Source: Kuschelorhynchus macadamiae (taxonomy: Eukaryota; Arthropoda; Insecta; Coleoptera; Curculionidae). Taken from it: a stretch of 64,000 nt of DNA. Location of the stretch: the NCBI GenBank assembly GCA_030620095.1, contig JAUTXW010003831.1, positions 120,001 through 184,000 of the forward strand, written 5' to 3'. Made by a program: the position numbers and the translations under genes. The notes under the pieces were generated by a model. The model did not search any database. It saw nothing but the letters and a program-made list of their open reading frames with translations, and had not been told where the DNA came from. This document shows, one piece after another, positions 40,001 to 46,185 of the stretch (positions are counted from its first letter, which is position 1; each line of letters opens with the position of its first letter).

Positions 40001-42342
40001 CCGAAGAAAATACTAAAAAGTAAGCTGAATAAATGATTATTTACCACATAAACAAGAACCGAGATTTTCTATGCAATATTGTTATCCCAAGCCTTCTATG
40101 GAAAATAACACCATAAGAACAAAGTGACTAAAAGACCGCAAAAAAAAAAGAAAATTAAAAATTTGTAAACTTCTTCCATGTTTTCGAAAATTTGCAGGTA
40201 AAAAGTAATTATCACATGGTGGAGCCACAGATTCCACTTTCAAATAATTTTTAAACACATAAAATTATAAAATTCAGTGGAATAAAGTAGGCCTGGTTCC
40301 TGATTTTCCTGAGATTGGTTTGACCTTCATGAGGACTAAAATGTATGACCACGGGCTTTATTTTACATGAAAATACAGAATATTAATTAAGTACATAGCC
40401 TGATTCCTGGGCTAATTTTAAGAAAAAATGTTCATATAAACATAAGGCCTAAAAAGCTCTGTTCTCGAAATACAGGGTGTTAAACTTTTTTTTTTAAAAT
40501 AAGGATTTTTATTAATATTTGGAAAACGCCTTAACGTATTTTATTAAAAATTACTATGTAATATAAGTGTTTAAAATGCTACTTTTTCCAAGTGAAAAAA
40601 ATAGTCTTAGCTATAGACGTTCACATATGCAGCCATTCCCATTTTTATTTTAGTAAATTTATGGTAAACCACTGTTTATTTTGAAAACTGATCGCATTTT
40701 CGTAGTTAACAACTAAAAGTACCCTTAAACATCTTTAGTGTTTTAAATTATGTAATAGACCGTTTTCAAAAAAATAAAAATTCTGAGCACGTAGTCTTAT
40801 TAAACTTTTTCAAAAAAATAAGAATTTTTATTAATATTTCCAAGACCGCTTAAGGTATTTTATTAAAATTTGGTATGTAATTTAAGTGTTTAAAGCACTG
40901 CTTTTTCCGACTAAAAGAAAACCGAGTGATCCATTGGCGTGCGCATGGGCAACCATCCCGATTTATATTTTGGTAAATGTATGCTACTGTTTATTTTAAA
41001 ATCTGATAGGTTTTCAGCAGTATACTAAAAAAACACCATTATGTCTTTTGTGGAATGTTACGGCTGTGAGTAAAAACTTAAAAAGGCATCTAATATATGT
41101 TTTGGTAAAACAGATAAAAATTTAAAGTGAACTTCATTTAATAAAATAGTATAAAGTTTATTTTATATGTCTAATAGGTATATTACCGAAGGATAATAAA
41201 ATTAGAATAACAATAATACAAGAGAGGGAGTGTTATTTTAAACACTTATTTTAGATTCCAAGTTTCACTAAAATACGCTAAGGGGTTTTCCAAATATTAA
41301 TAAAAATTTCTATTTTTTTTTAAGTTTAACACCCTATTTCTCAGAAACGGGGTTTTGAGGCCTTATGTTTATGTGAATATTTTTTCTTAAAATAAGCCCA
41401 GCAATCAGCACTGAAAGTTTGGCTGTGTATTTAATTAACACCCTGTATAAGTAATCAATTGAAAACAAAGAACTTAAAATAATAATTTATTCTTTGTTAA
41501 TTCAATTTTGTGATTGCTGCCAACATCAACACCAGCAGTTATTTGCTTTATAACACTATCTACATCTCTCTAATTCAAAACAGTAATTGGAAAATTAATA
41601 AAGCAAAATTCCGTACGTATCGTCACCCTAAAAACGGCTATAGAGGTATATAAAATCCAAGCAGTTCGCTACCACCTTTATTATAATCCCTAACCGTTGT
41701 GATAGTTTCCCCCCATCATTTCATCCCTACATTGAAGCAGGGCACATTAATGCGACGGTAAATAACCTATTAAGTATGTCGTTTGAAAAATCACACCGCG
41801 CATAGACCAGTAATAATTATCAAAAATAAAAAACAGAGGTCAAAATATTTGCCACAACCTGGGCAGGCAAACCGCCAAAAATTTTAAACATCTAAACTGC
41901 GATATTGTATAACTTAAGTGTAACCCTAAAAATGTTTGTTAACAAAAAAATTTTAACCTTGTAATATATATTTTTTTTCAAAATTTCAGACAATGAATAA
42001 TCTTAGCAAATCGATAACACGCACTCAGCTTATAATAACGTTTTTCTTAAATGTGATACTTTTTATGATGTATCTTTTAATTCATATTATAAATAAACTA
42101 TACAGTCCGTTGTAGTGGAAATTATAAATAATGTCAATATCCAGGTTTAAATTTCGTACCTAAATCTACCTCAGAAAATATATAAAAATTAAAGTGGGGC
42201 TATAAACATTCAAAAAAGTTTCCCAACTTACCAAATCTTTATGTAAATCTTTGGATAAAACACTGGATACTTTAATAAGTCCTACGAAAATAAAGAAAAG
42301 TCCTAACAGGAGAGATAGCGTTTTAAGCACTGGGGAGCCCAT
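18842..42342 (-). CDS. TMEM35A: NACHO/TMEM35A-family receptor chaperone, three exons
   Basis: Spliced gene of 154 codons plus stop: exons 42342-42232, 32722-32584 and 19056-18842. All introns are GT-AG (donors GTAAGT twice; acceptors TTTTAG and TTTCAG), phases 0 and 1, and all joins stay in frame. The protein has four predicted helices: residues about 8-24 (LSLLLGLFFIFVGLIKV), 67-82 (TVGGLEILFGSLMAFF), 92-110 (NVGLLVLTLMALYSHYMV) and 115-136 (VAPALVFLFLLSGRLVVFF). It matches vertebrate TMEM35A in order and motifs: GLFF-F-G-IKL, LSKD, a Y-K-YV-PL stretch, GALE, and D-ERxAPALVF-LL-RL. NACHO is an ER membrane chaperone needed for assembly of nicotinic acetylcholine receptors; the insect role is inferred by homology. 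Length is close to the 167 residues of the human protein. The introns are packed with mobile DNA. Confidence 0.88.
19057..20179. other. NACHO intron 2, 3' part; nothing recognised
   Basis: Intronic. A 75-codon plus-strand frame (19736-19960) and a minus-strand frame opposite it show no known motif. Confidence 0.35.
20180..20860 (-). pseudogene. Remnant of an uncharacterised arthropod repeat protein
   Basis: Minus-strand pieces match a protein family found in many copies in arthropod genomes, whose function I do not know. The pieces are an acidic or serine N-terminal part, ISESDIRGLELAKKKAELLA with SRLHQWNLL (20605-20520), a CRDIEGLMAALNLDYDPN block (about 20440-20370), and VSDEHSEKFHQDISNMEKRY (20290-20235). 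The last block is diagnostic: family members typically read sDEhGErFHQDi-xMExRYQ. Frames are broken, and the long middle part between the two last blocks is deleted. The element type is uncertain. Confidence 0.5.
20861..21725. other. Intronic, nothing recognised
   Basis: No supported feature. Confidence 0.3.
21726..22100 (-). pseudogene. LINE ORF2 C-terminal fragment
   Basis: Minus strand reads LEYCWHIWGAASPSILNILD with SVQRAIRLID (21990-21900), then in a shifted frame KLASLEHRRIVGDVSLFYRC and YHKLCSNELSSI (21895-21780). This is the characteristic end of RTE/jockey-type ORF2 (EYCSHIWG, L-RRAIRLI, SLEHRR-V-LFY-Y-G-CS-EL). One frameshift is visible, and the rest of the element is absent. Confidence 0.75.
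22268..22303 (+). other. Penelope tail stem-loop, copy 3
   Basis: Reads CTGAAAATGTCTCAGTGCAA then TCGAGGGCAAAACGTC. It matches the stem-loop of the copies at 3939 and 8364 but diverges after GTC, so only the core is kept. Confidence 0.4.
22304..24289. other. Intronic, nothing recognised
   Basis: About 2 kb of AT-rich intron without supported coding or repeat structure. Confidence 0.35.
24291..24370 (+). repeat. Half copy of the GTGCGG TIR element
   Basis: Begins AGTGCGGAACACGAAAGAAA and continues with ATAAAGGTT and AAGCA words shared with the left half of the complete element at 27102-27287. No right-hand repeat was found. Confidence 0.5.
24627..25991 (+). pseudogene. IS630/Tc1-superfamily (DDE_3) transposase, broken
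   Basis: Transposase relic starting MASKRGKTIRSVAREVIASA with an N-terminal helix-turn-helix region (TGVSESSVRKIQREH). A TAG at 25056 interrupts it and at least three frameshifts follow. Core motifs remain: IVYLDETWV (first Asp, about 25170), VNKCWQSES, IIVHAGSEAG, SVVVMDNASYHSH (second Asp, about 25445) and LPPYMCDLNPIKLAWAGVKK (about 25640-25690). The residue after NPI should be the catalytic Glu but is Lys (AAA). The C-terminus ISAENWKSYVKHV, VDGKIETVIDNLVITLG and an acidic Ser-rich tail end at 25991. This is a common arthropod family, inactive here. It lies antisense in NACHO intron 2. Terminal repeats were not identified. Confidence 0.85.
26266..26857. repeat. Fold-back element, about 0.59 kb
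   Basis: Large inverted repeat. The left end has TGTCTCCGTCTGTCATATTA, then TACAGGGCGTTTCCTAATTG and AAAGGGGGGT. The right end carries the reverse complement of all of these at roughly 90 percent by eye. The arms are about 250-290 bases around a short centre near 26575. No coding capacity. It resembles insect non-autonomous TIR elements with internal CCCTGTA words. Confidence 0.8.
27102..27287. repeat. Small TIR element (MITE), 186 bp
   Basis: Terminal inverted repeats of about 24 bases: AAGTGCGGTACACGAAAGAA at 27102 and, in reverse complement from 27287, AAGTGCGGGACACGAAAGAA, both followed by AACAG. TA-rich flanks could be a TA target duplication. A related half copy lies at 24291. Confidence 0.7.
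27288..30439. other. NACHO intron 2, nothing recognised
   Basis: About 3.1 kb of AT-rich intron. The minus-strand frames at 28925-29459 and the plus-strand frame at 29426 have no recognisable motif. A short CT run lies near 28081. Confidence 0.35.
30440..30655 (+). repeat. Direct duplication, unit about 72 bases
   Basis: The segment 30440-30511 (AACCAGATATATTCTAGTAA... GAATATGG) recurs at 30582-30653 (AACCAAACATATTTTAGCAA... GATATTG) at roughly three quarters identity, with a 142-base period. An old local duplication. Confidence 0.55.
30656..32583. other. NACHO intron 2, nothing recognised
   Basis: AT-rich. The words AGCCATAA and TTAGC recur between 30190 and 31500, but not in a regular pattern. 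No coding region is supported. Confidence 0.35.
32584..32722 (-). CDS. TMEM35A: NACHO-like gene, exon 2
   Basis: Codes RKEYVKYAKVFPLAEVLNLK followed by IPSKWYRRTVGGLEILFGSL and MAFFPS, 46 codons plus one base (phase 1 donor GTAAGT). The acceptor TTTTAG is followed by AGAAAAGAG. Using the next AG two bases on would break the frame. Confidence 0.88.
33153..34679 (-). CDS. LINE ORF2, reverse transcriptase part
   Basis: Continuation of ORF2 in another frame. After the frame junction come FPQLWKEVKICPVLKKGDK, NYRPVALLSCPAKIFESIIY, QHGFLNKKST, IYTDFAKAFDRVSHHILMDK (first catalytic Asp), GIPQGSNLGPLLFLLYINSL, MFADDLKLYLKV (FADD palm), the thumb block LYDWSIRNCLPFNINKC, and RDLGVTFDSQLTFRAHI. The C-terminal part (YCSIIWNPYY, RNPLTF) ends at 33153. 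All catalytic residues appear intact, so the 4-base slip is the only visible defect in ORF2. The first 20 or so codons of this open frame are out of register with the true protein. Confidence 0.88.
   Translation of the reverse strand: MRMCVMLLGTLKSIKRLDLITYLHLFIFKGMIVFLSEPLRILFNLSLKTSIFPQLWKEVKICPVLKKGDKTDIQNYRPVALLSCPAKIFESIIYKFVYSSVYNKITARQHGFLNKKSTGTNLCNFTQYIAESLDSKCQVDVIYTDFAKAFDRVSHHILMDKLHTEFGFHINLVSFFRSYLQKRQQRVVVRGHYSEYFEATSGIPQGSNLGPLLFLLYINSLVKETNCCEILMFADDLKLYLKVQSMDDCRILQENLSNLYDWSIRNCLPFNINKCYVLSFSRKNVNYNYSYVIDETVLSRVAEMRDLGVTFDSQLTFRAHISNITNKASKMYGYIVRNCKDFKNTSCIKTLYVSYVRNVLEYCSIIWNPYYENHKFSIEKIQNRFLRYICYKETGIYQLHIPKADVMNRYNLKSLENRRNMASIIFLYKVLNNLINDPDILAQIRFYVPSYRTRNPLTFYVDSARTNYYLNSPIITMCNLYNQIRCDCDLFSIGMPRLKKKLCELFQK
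34594..36093 (-). CDS. LINE ORF2, endonuclease part
   Basis: N-terminal part of ORF2: apurinic/apyrimidinic-type endonuclease that nicks target DNA. Motifs in order: SYQNVRGLNSK (about residue 42), AISETWL with the catalytic Glu (about 73), RGGGVLLAVKK, VILGDFNITHLN (about 180), LLDLVLT, and VASDSHHPPLTIEL (about 246) corresponding to the SDH motif. The linker with FWQYIKNTKN and INKAVGPDHIPSFI leads to the reverse transcriptase. The frame ends where a TTTA repeat (34596-34609) has one unit too many for the frame; removing one unit in thought would keep ORF2 open into the next entry. The start could be the ATG at 36093 or an internal one near 35985. Confidence 0.85.
   Translation of the reverse strand: MHKLFNYRQFFIQDIGKSSNGQPLRDSSTGQSEREDMIFIISYQNVRGLNSKTADFYNSVSLTENEYDVVAISETWLSDSVYDNELFPDNFLVFKNRNREDTKRGGGVLLAVKKTYKCSALKLDYKVPDIDILIVKVYTTDTNYLYIGVVYITPSCSALKRDELFSYIESLEYLYQSNLVILGDFNITHLNKYYETNYTDQYVDMLMNFLKFYNCKQRNHISNVNNRLLDLVLTKNECGVCESTYSFVASDSHHPPLTIELNLKNPKQKCLKDSINLTNYNFRKADFLAMYQLFQNSCWNDLQSFSDVNIAVQSFYNQIYGIFDICVPKSKHNSKYPVWFNKNIIKDIKTKDKLRIQSRRTGNLETYNKFLDLRAKIKKDIKIAYEQYLNKIQSDISEDSRSFWQYIKNTKNATGIPEKMHMNGDEFSEGIDISNAFASFFKSVYVNDYPDNLSTYSTCLNSDFLCIPEVSYEDVCNAVRDLKINKAVGPDHIPSFIYF
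36048..37508 (-). CDS. LINE ORF1 (gag-like, CCHC zinc knuckles)
   Basis: ORF1 protein of a jockey-type LINE, expected to bind RNA and form the retrotransposition particle. The 486-codon frame from the ATG at 37508 has a polar N-terminus, a likely coiled coil near residues 110-190, an RRM-like middle (TVKHLQSGSIIIECANANQQ, about 268-290) and C-terminal knuckles CFKCCNFGHVAKYC, CFRCGGSHDAKQC and a CPNC-H-C third. The frame is also open for about 78 codons upstream of 37508, to a run of ten A on the coding strand (37753-37744). Upstream ATGs would join only if that run gained or lost a base, so the true N-terminus may be longer and this copy shifted. The 3' end overlaps ORF2 by 46 bases. Confidence 0.85.
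   Translation of the reverse strand: MNDTQLLGNISTTDDILPIDSIFKPRNSVSRTPPRKLLTTNYQLDYNTPSANCNADKVFSEESMYFAHISTQKRPRSGSSPASLDQNYVKRKHLSTEEASLNKAKNSIMQPTEDILNEVLDALEKIQEISEIVCQSETKDFNSAFFTVHRHVTSLAFKIDQIEKNNMELNNRIKELTEIDAPSCAPDQLVGTTKTPQPIINSGRPKFSDVAKFVPASNKPLANAPIWKTPPQKKKYETIVKIKDQSDSRVVLQEVKKNLKATRTEGSFKTVKHLQSGSIIIECANANQQQILKDTLSKKNMEVRDILNTDPMIMITGILKGFSPENFIKEFVAENPQIADTFGQDVTNQFKFITKKECRNTTKENWIFQTPPQIFKWIIRNSNLRFDLCPVYIQEYTNVALCFKCCNFGHVAKYCSASECCFRCGGSHDAKQCTASSLDCPNCKRSKLPVGDHTARDSNCPVYIQRIKRMQQCTNYLTTDSFLSKT
37871..38799. other. NACHO intron 1, nothing recognised
   Basis: No supported coding or repeat feature. Confidence 0.3.
38800..39045. repeat. Short tandem and related units
   Basis: CTATACCTaaCTTACAGAGTTT-type units occur twice in tandem at 38889-38932. 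The segment starting GGAACACTCTGG near 38808 resembles GGCACCCTCTG near 39232, suggesting related repeat units that continue into the inverted repeat to the right. Confidence 0.4.
39046..39620. repeat. Inverted-repeat element, about 575 bp
   Basis: The left end (GTGTACAAAAATCCGTGATA, TACTTTTCC, TAATAACTTTATTTTAAATGAGAC) is matched in reverse complement at the right end (39545-39620), with arms of about 75 bases. A GTGTACAAAAACGC word also occurs internally near 39358. Non-coding; probably a non-autonomous DNA element. Confidence 0.65.
39621..40381. other. NACHO intron 1, nothing recognised
   Basis: No supported feature. Confidence 0.3.
40382..41438. repeat. Fold-back element with internal duplication, about 1.06 kb
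   Basis: The outer arms (about 230 bases) are inverted copies. The left TTTTAAGAAAAAATGTTCAT, ATAAACATAAGGCCT and ACAGGGTGTTAAAC blocks recur in reverse complement at 41230-41438. Inside, 40485-40690 is directly duplicated at 40800-41005 (TTTTTATTAATATTT, AAGTGTTTAAA, CTTTTTCC, ACTGTTTATTTT). Non-coding. Its style resembles the fold-back at 26266. Confidence 0.75.
41439..42231. other. NACHO intron 1, 5' part; nothing recognised
   Basis: No supported feature between the fold-back element and exon 1. Confidence 0.3.
42232..42342 (-). CDS. TMEM35A: NACHO-like gene, exon 1
   Basis: Codes MGSPVLKTLSLLLGLFFIFV and then GLIKVSSVLSKDLHKDL, 37 codons, ending in phase 0 at a GTAAGT donor. The ATG at 42342 is chosen because the first helix starts seven residues later, as in other members. 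No TATA box is evident upstream. Confidence 0.88.
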
Positions 42343-42892
42343 AATTTCGTTGGGGATGTCTTATTTTCGTTGTTTATCTTAACACGTTAGGCTTTACACT
42401 GTACATTGAACTATAACGATTCATTTATTTAAAATGTGTAGTAATTTCAGCACATTGTGTATGTTGTTTATCTATTATTTTCGATTTTTGGATGGGCAAT
42501 CATTTTAATTTTCGAAAGCGTTTGCGCGTATAGCGCGATCAATAGACGAACGCGCGATTGTCTGAACTAAAAATATTCCTCCCTATCGGTCAAAATTCCG
42601 ATGCCGCAAAGATTTTTTGTAGGCTTTCTAGCAAGGAAATGTCATTCATTAGATAATTTCTGAGAAAAATAACGCACTGTTATGGTCATTATTCGTTAAA
42701 AGCCTATTTATTTAATGTCCTAGATGTTCTAAATTTAAATTGTTGAGATATTGCGTCCTCTTTCTACTTAGGCAAGCCAAATTATTTGCAGTATGTACAG
42801 CTGCATACACAATTTACCAATCTGTGATTAAATCGGATTCATGATGCAGCAGCGGTCGGCCCCTAGCGGCTTCTAGCCAAAACGTTTTCGCA

Positions 42893-43020
42893 GATTGTAA
42901 ACCTGTTTTATCGTAAAGAAAGCGCGCGGTAGCCTGCCAACAAAATTCCGATTTTATATTAAAACAAGGATTCTAACCATAAGTGTACTAGGTATTGAAA
43001 TCTGGCTACAAGTAAATCGT
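42893..43020 (+). repeat. SINE body, copy C (partial)
   Basis: Shares AAAGAA.GCGCGCGGTAGC, TGCCAACAAAATTCCGA and TATATTAAAACAAGGATT with the SINE at 45360-45715. The tRNA-related head is missing or unrecognisable. Confidence 0.5.
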
Positions 43021-43559
43021 TTGATGTTTGGAGTGGAATGAACTGAACGTGAACAATTCGGTTTGTAGGGACGTTGAACAAATATCGATATATTAAATTA
43101 TATTTTTGTTAGATAATGGATCCCTACGTAGAAAAAAAGCCGAAAGGCCGAAGAAATAAAGTATAGTGATTGGCTGTATTCCGGAATTCCCATGGCAGAA
43201 ATAACCAGTAATGAGTGAGGTTCAGTGGGGTTGTTTTTAATAATAATTATTCAAAAATGAGCCAAATTAGACAAAATTTGCTTGCATGCATAACCCTAAT
43301 AACATATAACAAACGATCTTAAAAAATTATTACTATATAACTAGGATATATTTTATTAGCAGTATAAAGGTGGATATTGTGACTTTCTGATACACACCAA
43401 TTGATAAGTTTCGTCAAAATCTGCGTTATTCTCTATAACGCTTTTTTTCGTAGGTGAGGACTAGCTTCAAGGTATCAATCTATCATTAATTGATGGTTAA
43501 AGACAGAATACTTTGAACTGATGACCCATCTAATGTAAAGAAATTAACCCCTGAATGCT

Positions 43560-43810
43560 TATCCCAACTTTGAGTGTATCCGGTATATTTGGACTCGTCG
43601 GGAGATTTCCACGTGGCACATGTCTGGGACAATTAAGAGTTGGTAGTCAGAGACGTTTTACATCCGATCGACTGGTTAGAATCGTTTATAGATAAACATA
43701 ATATTCAGCAATTCTGACAACACCAAACCACACATTGTTGGGTGCGACACAGTTAATGTGGCTAATTTATCTGTATCCGATGGACAAAATATAGTCGGTC
43801 ATTGAGATAA
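43560..43810. repeat. Dispersed repeat family, copy 2
   Basis: Second copy of the repeat at 6310-6600, in the same orientation. On the minus strand it contains TCTCCCGACGAGTCCAAATA. No coding potential is recognised. Confidence 0.55.
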
Positions 43811-45359
43811 TTGTTAAGTATTTTAGTCTGTAAAGGCTAAACTAGGATTAAACTAAGAGTGTCATTGTCACTAAGTACTAAATGAAATAAACGTCAGATT
43901 ACCTACTTCATTATCGAAAAAGCAAACTTAGATAGACCTAAGTAAGCTGAAGAGCCCGTTTCTACTGACTGCCAGATTAGCAATTAACGAATTTATACAG
44001 CTGCTAACGGCCACTCAGACCAGATGAACGCAACGTAACTATTTTCAGAGTCGAACTGTTGTTTGAAGAAAGTACTTTCAAACAACCATATTGGCTGCTG
44101 GCTGTACTAACTTACAATACTTTCCTAGGTTAATTCAGCTGATAATGGGTAGATATTGAGCAACTAAAAAGCTTCTATTAGGTGCGCTGCGCATATCTGA
44201 CCAGTTGTGACAGAGTACTGTCTTCGAAAGCTGGTTTCTATTAATGTTCCTGTAATGGGAGAATTGATGCAACTACTGTCAAAAATGACCAAATTGGTAT
44301 GATAAGAATAAGGTATTTAGCGTCCTTCCTTTGTTCAATAAGAAAACATGTAAAATAGTTCTTTTCGGGTTTAAAAACTTGACAAATATATCAACTTGAT
44401 AGAAATCATGCAAGTCATGTTTTTATCTAAGACACAGATTACAGAAAATTTAGAGATCTTAAATAATTGTTGACTGATGAAAATCCAATTTTAATTGATC
44501 TTTTTAGTGATTCAACTAATTGAATCTTCTGGTAACTTTTTTTTGGTATTCCTAATTTCTTCGAAACGTTTTTTTAGACACGTTCTCTTGGAGCATTTTT
44601 TGTAGAGAAATTTTGAGTGAAACCTTCATAAAAGAAGTGGGTCAAAATTAGATTAACAAAACACAATATAATAATTTAGTGATAATTACAAGCTTCACAG
44701 ATTTTTCTTTTCGGCCCAACCCGCGAATTTTTTGATTCGTTAATGGAAACTCAAAGAAGATATAATCTTCCGTATTAGGCACTGAAAAAGTGCATCCTTA
44801 GATATACTACTTATAGAATTGCAGATGATTTACTAAGGACCAAATTATGAATAGGCTGATAATTTTACCAAACAGATATTTACCATGGTAACAATTGTCT
44901 CAACAATGGTATCCTTGACAGTTATCTGCTGGGTAAAGTTACCAGCATATCTATAATTTGACCCTAAATGACATTGAATACACAAGTATGTCATGTAAAT
45001 TTGACTATTATTAGTAGTTGTCAGGGACAATATATCTCTACGAGTATACCTTAAGGCACATGAAAGGTATTTTAATATGTATTAATTTAATTTTTAGATT
45101 AATGTTTAACTCATTTGTTCCTTTTAATTAAAAAAAAATAATGAAATAGAATATGAAATTTTATTTTATGCACTGCTCCGCTGCAACATAAGTCGTTACG
45201 TAGCAACTGTTACAAACAATAAACAAGATCGTTGGGAACGTAGAGAAATAACAGCGCGGGCGCCTAAATTCTGCTATAAAATACATTCTACCGTTGCGCC
45301 ACTTACGGCGCTTTGCTTAACTTATTGAAAACATGAATATAAACAAAGTTCGTTGGTTT
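43811..45359. other. Intergenic, nothing recognised
   Basis: No supported gene. A minus-strand frame of 61 codons (45030-44845) has no known motif. Confidence 0.35.
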
Positions 45360-45715
45360 TTGCAAGACTCTGCTAGCTCAAAGGCAGGGATTCGGGTTAG
45401 CAATGCGAATGTTCTGTGCTCAAATACGCGTTTAGGGGGTTGACTTTTTTAAGTTTTTGACTATTTTTTAGTTTCTTTCTTTTTAACAAAACTAATAAAT
45501 TAATAAAATGCGAATTATGTTAGGTTAGAATTGGTTAGGTTGGTTATAAAGAATGCGTGCAGCAGCGTGCCAATCGAATTCCGAGTCTATATTAAAACAA
45601 GGATTTTTTAATAAAACCCATACTGTTATGCGGATCTGTTCAATTAGCCACAAGTTACCTCAGATTCATTGATAAAATCACCATTAATGCCATAAAGTCA
45701 TACCTCAGATCATCA
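45360..45715 (+). repeat. tRNA-derived SINE, copy A
   Basis: The head has a polymerase III A-box-like TAGCTCAAAGGCAGGG (45373) and a B-box-like TGTGCTCAAATACG (45415). A body follows with TATATTAAAACAAGGATT, TACTGTTATGCGGATCTG and a TTGATAAAATCACCATTAAT 3' part. Body and head are shared with copy B at 48725. Confidence 0.6.
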
Positions 45716-46185
45716 GAAATCAGATTTGAAATACGTGCGCAAAGTGGTGTGATTGGTAGCAGACGCGGTAGATTGTTTGTCTTTATAGCAGGGTTTAACT
45801 TCTCCTGTAGAGGAATAGCTGCTACTACTGGCGTTAAAAATAGTTAACATACCGTAAAACGTATGTCCGCTATATTTACAATTAAAGCTATCTTTACAAC
45901 ACGTTATTAAAGTGTCACTAAAATACGACTAAATAACCTAATCTGGCAATTCCGTATTGAACGCTGCGTGTTTATTGACATTTGAAAAAGTCAACTACCA
46001 ACAGGTGCATTTTACGAATTCTGCATACTTTCTACACTACAAGCAGAACTGTAAGTTTCTATAGAAAACTGGTAAGTATTTCTTAAAACACTTATTTAAC
46101 TCACATTTTACTTAAAGAACTTTTTTTAAATGGAACTCAGAGCAAAATATATTTGTTTTTATGCAAAATGTTATCTTTGCCGGTC
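45716..46185. other. Intergenic, nothing recognised
   Basis: No supported feature; the left end of the pogo-like element may begin here. Confidence 0.3.
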
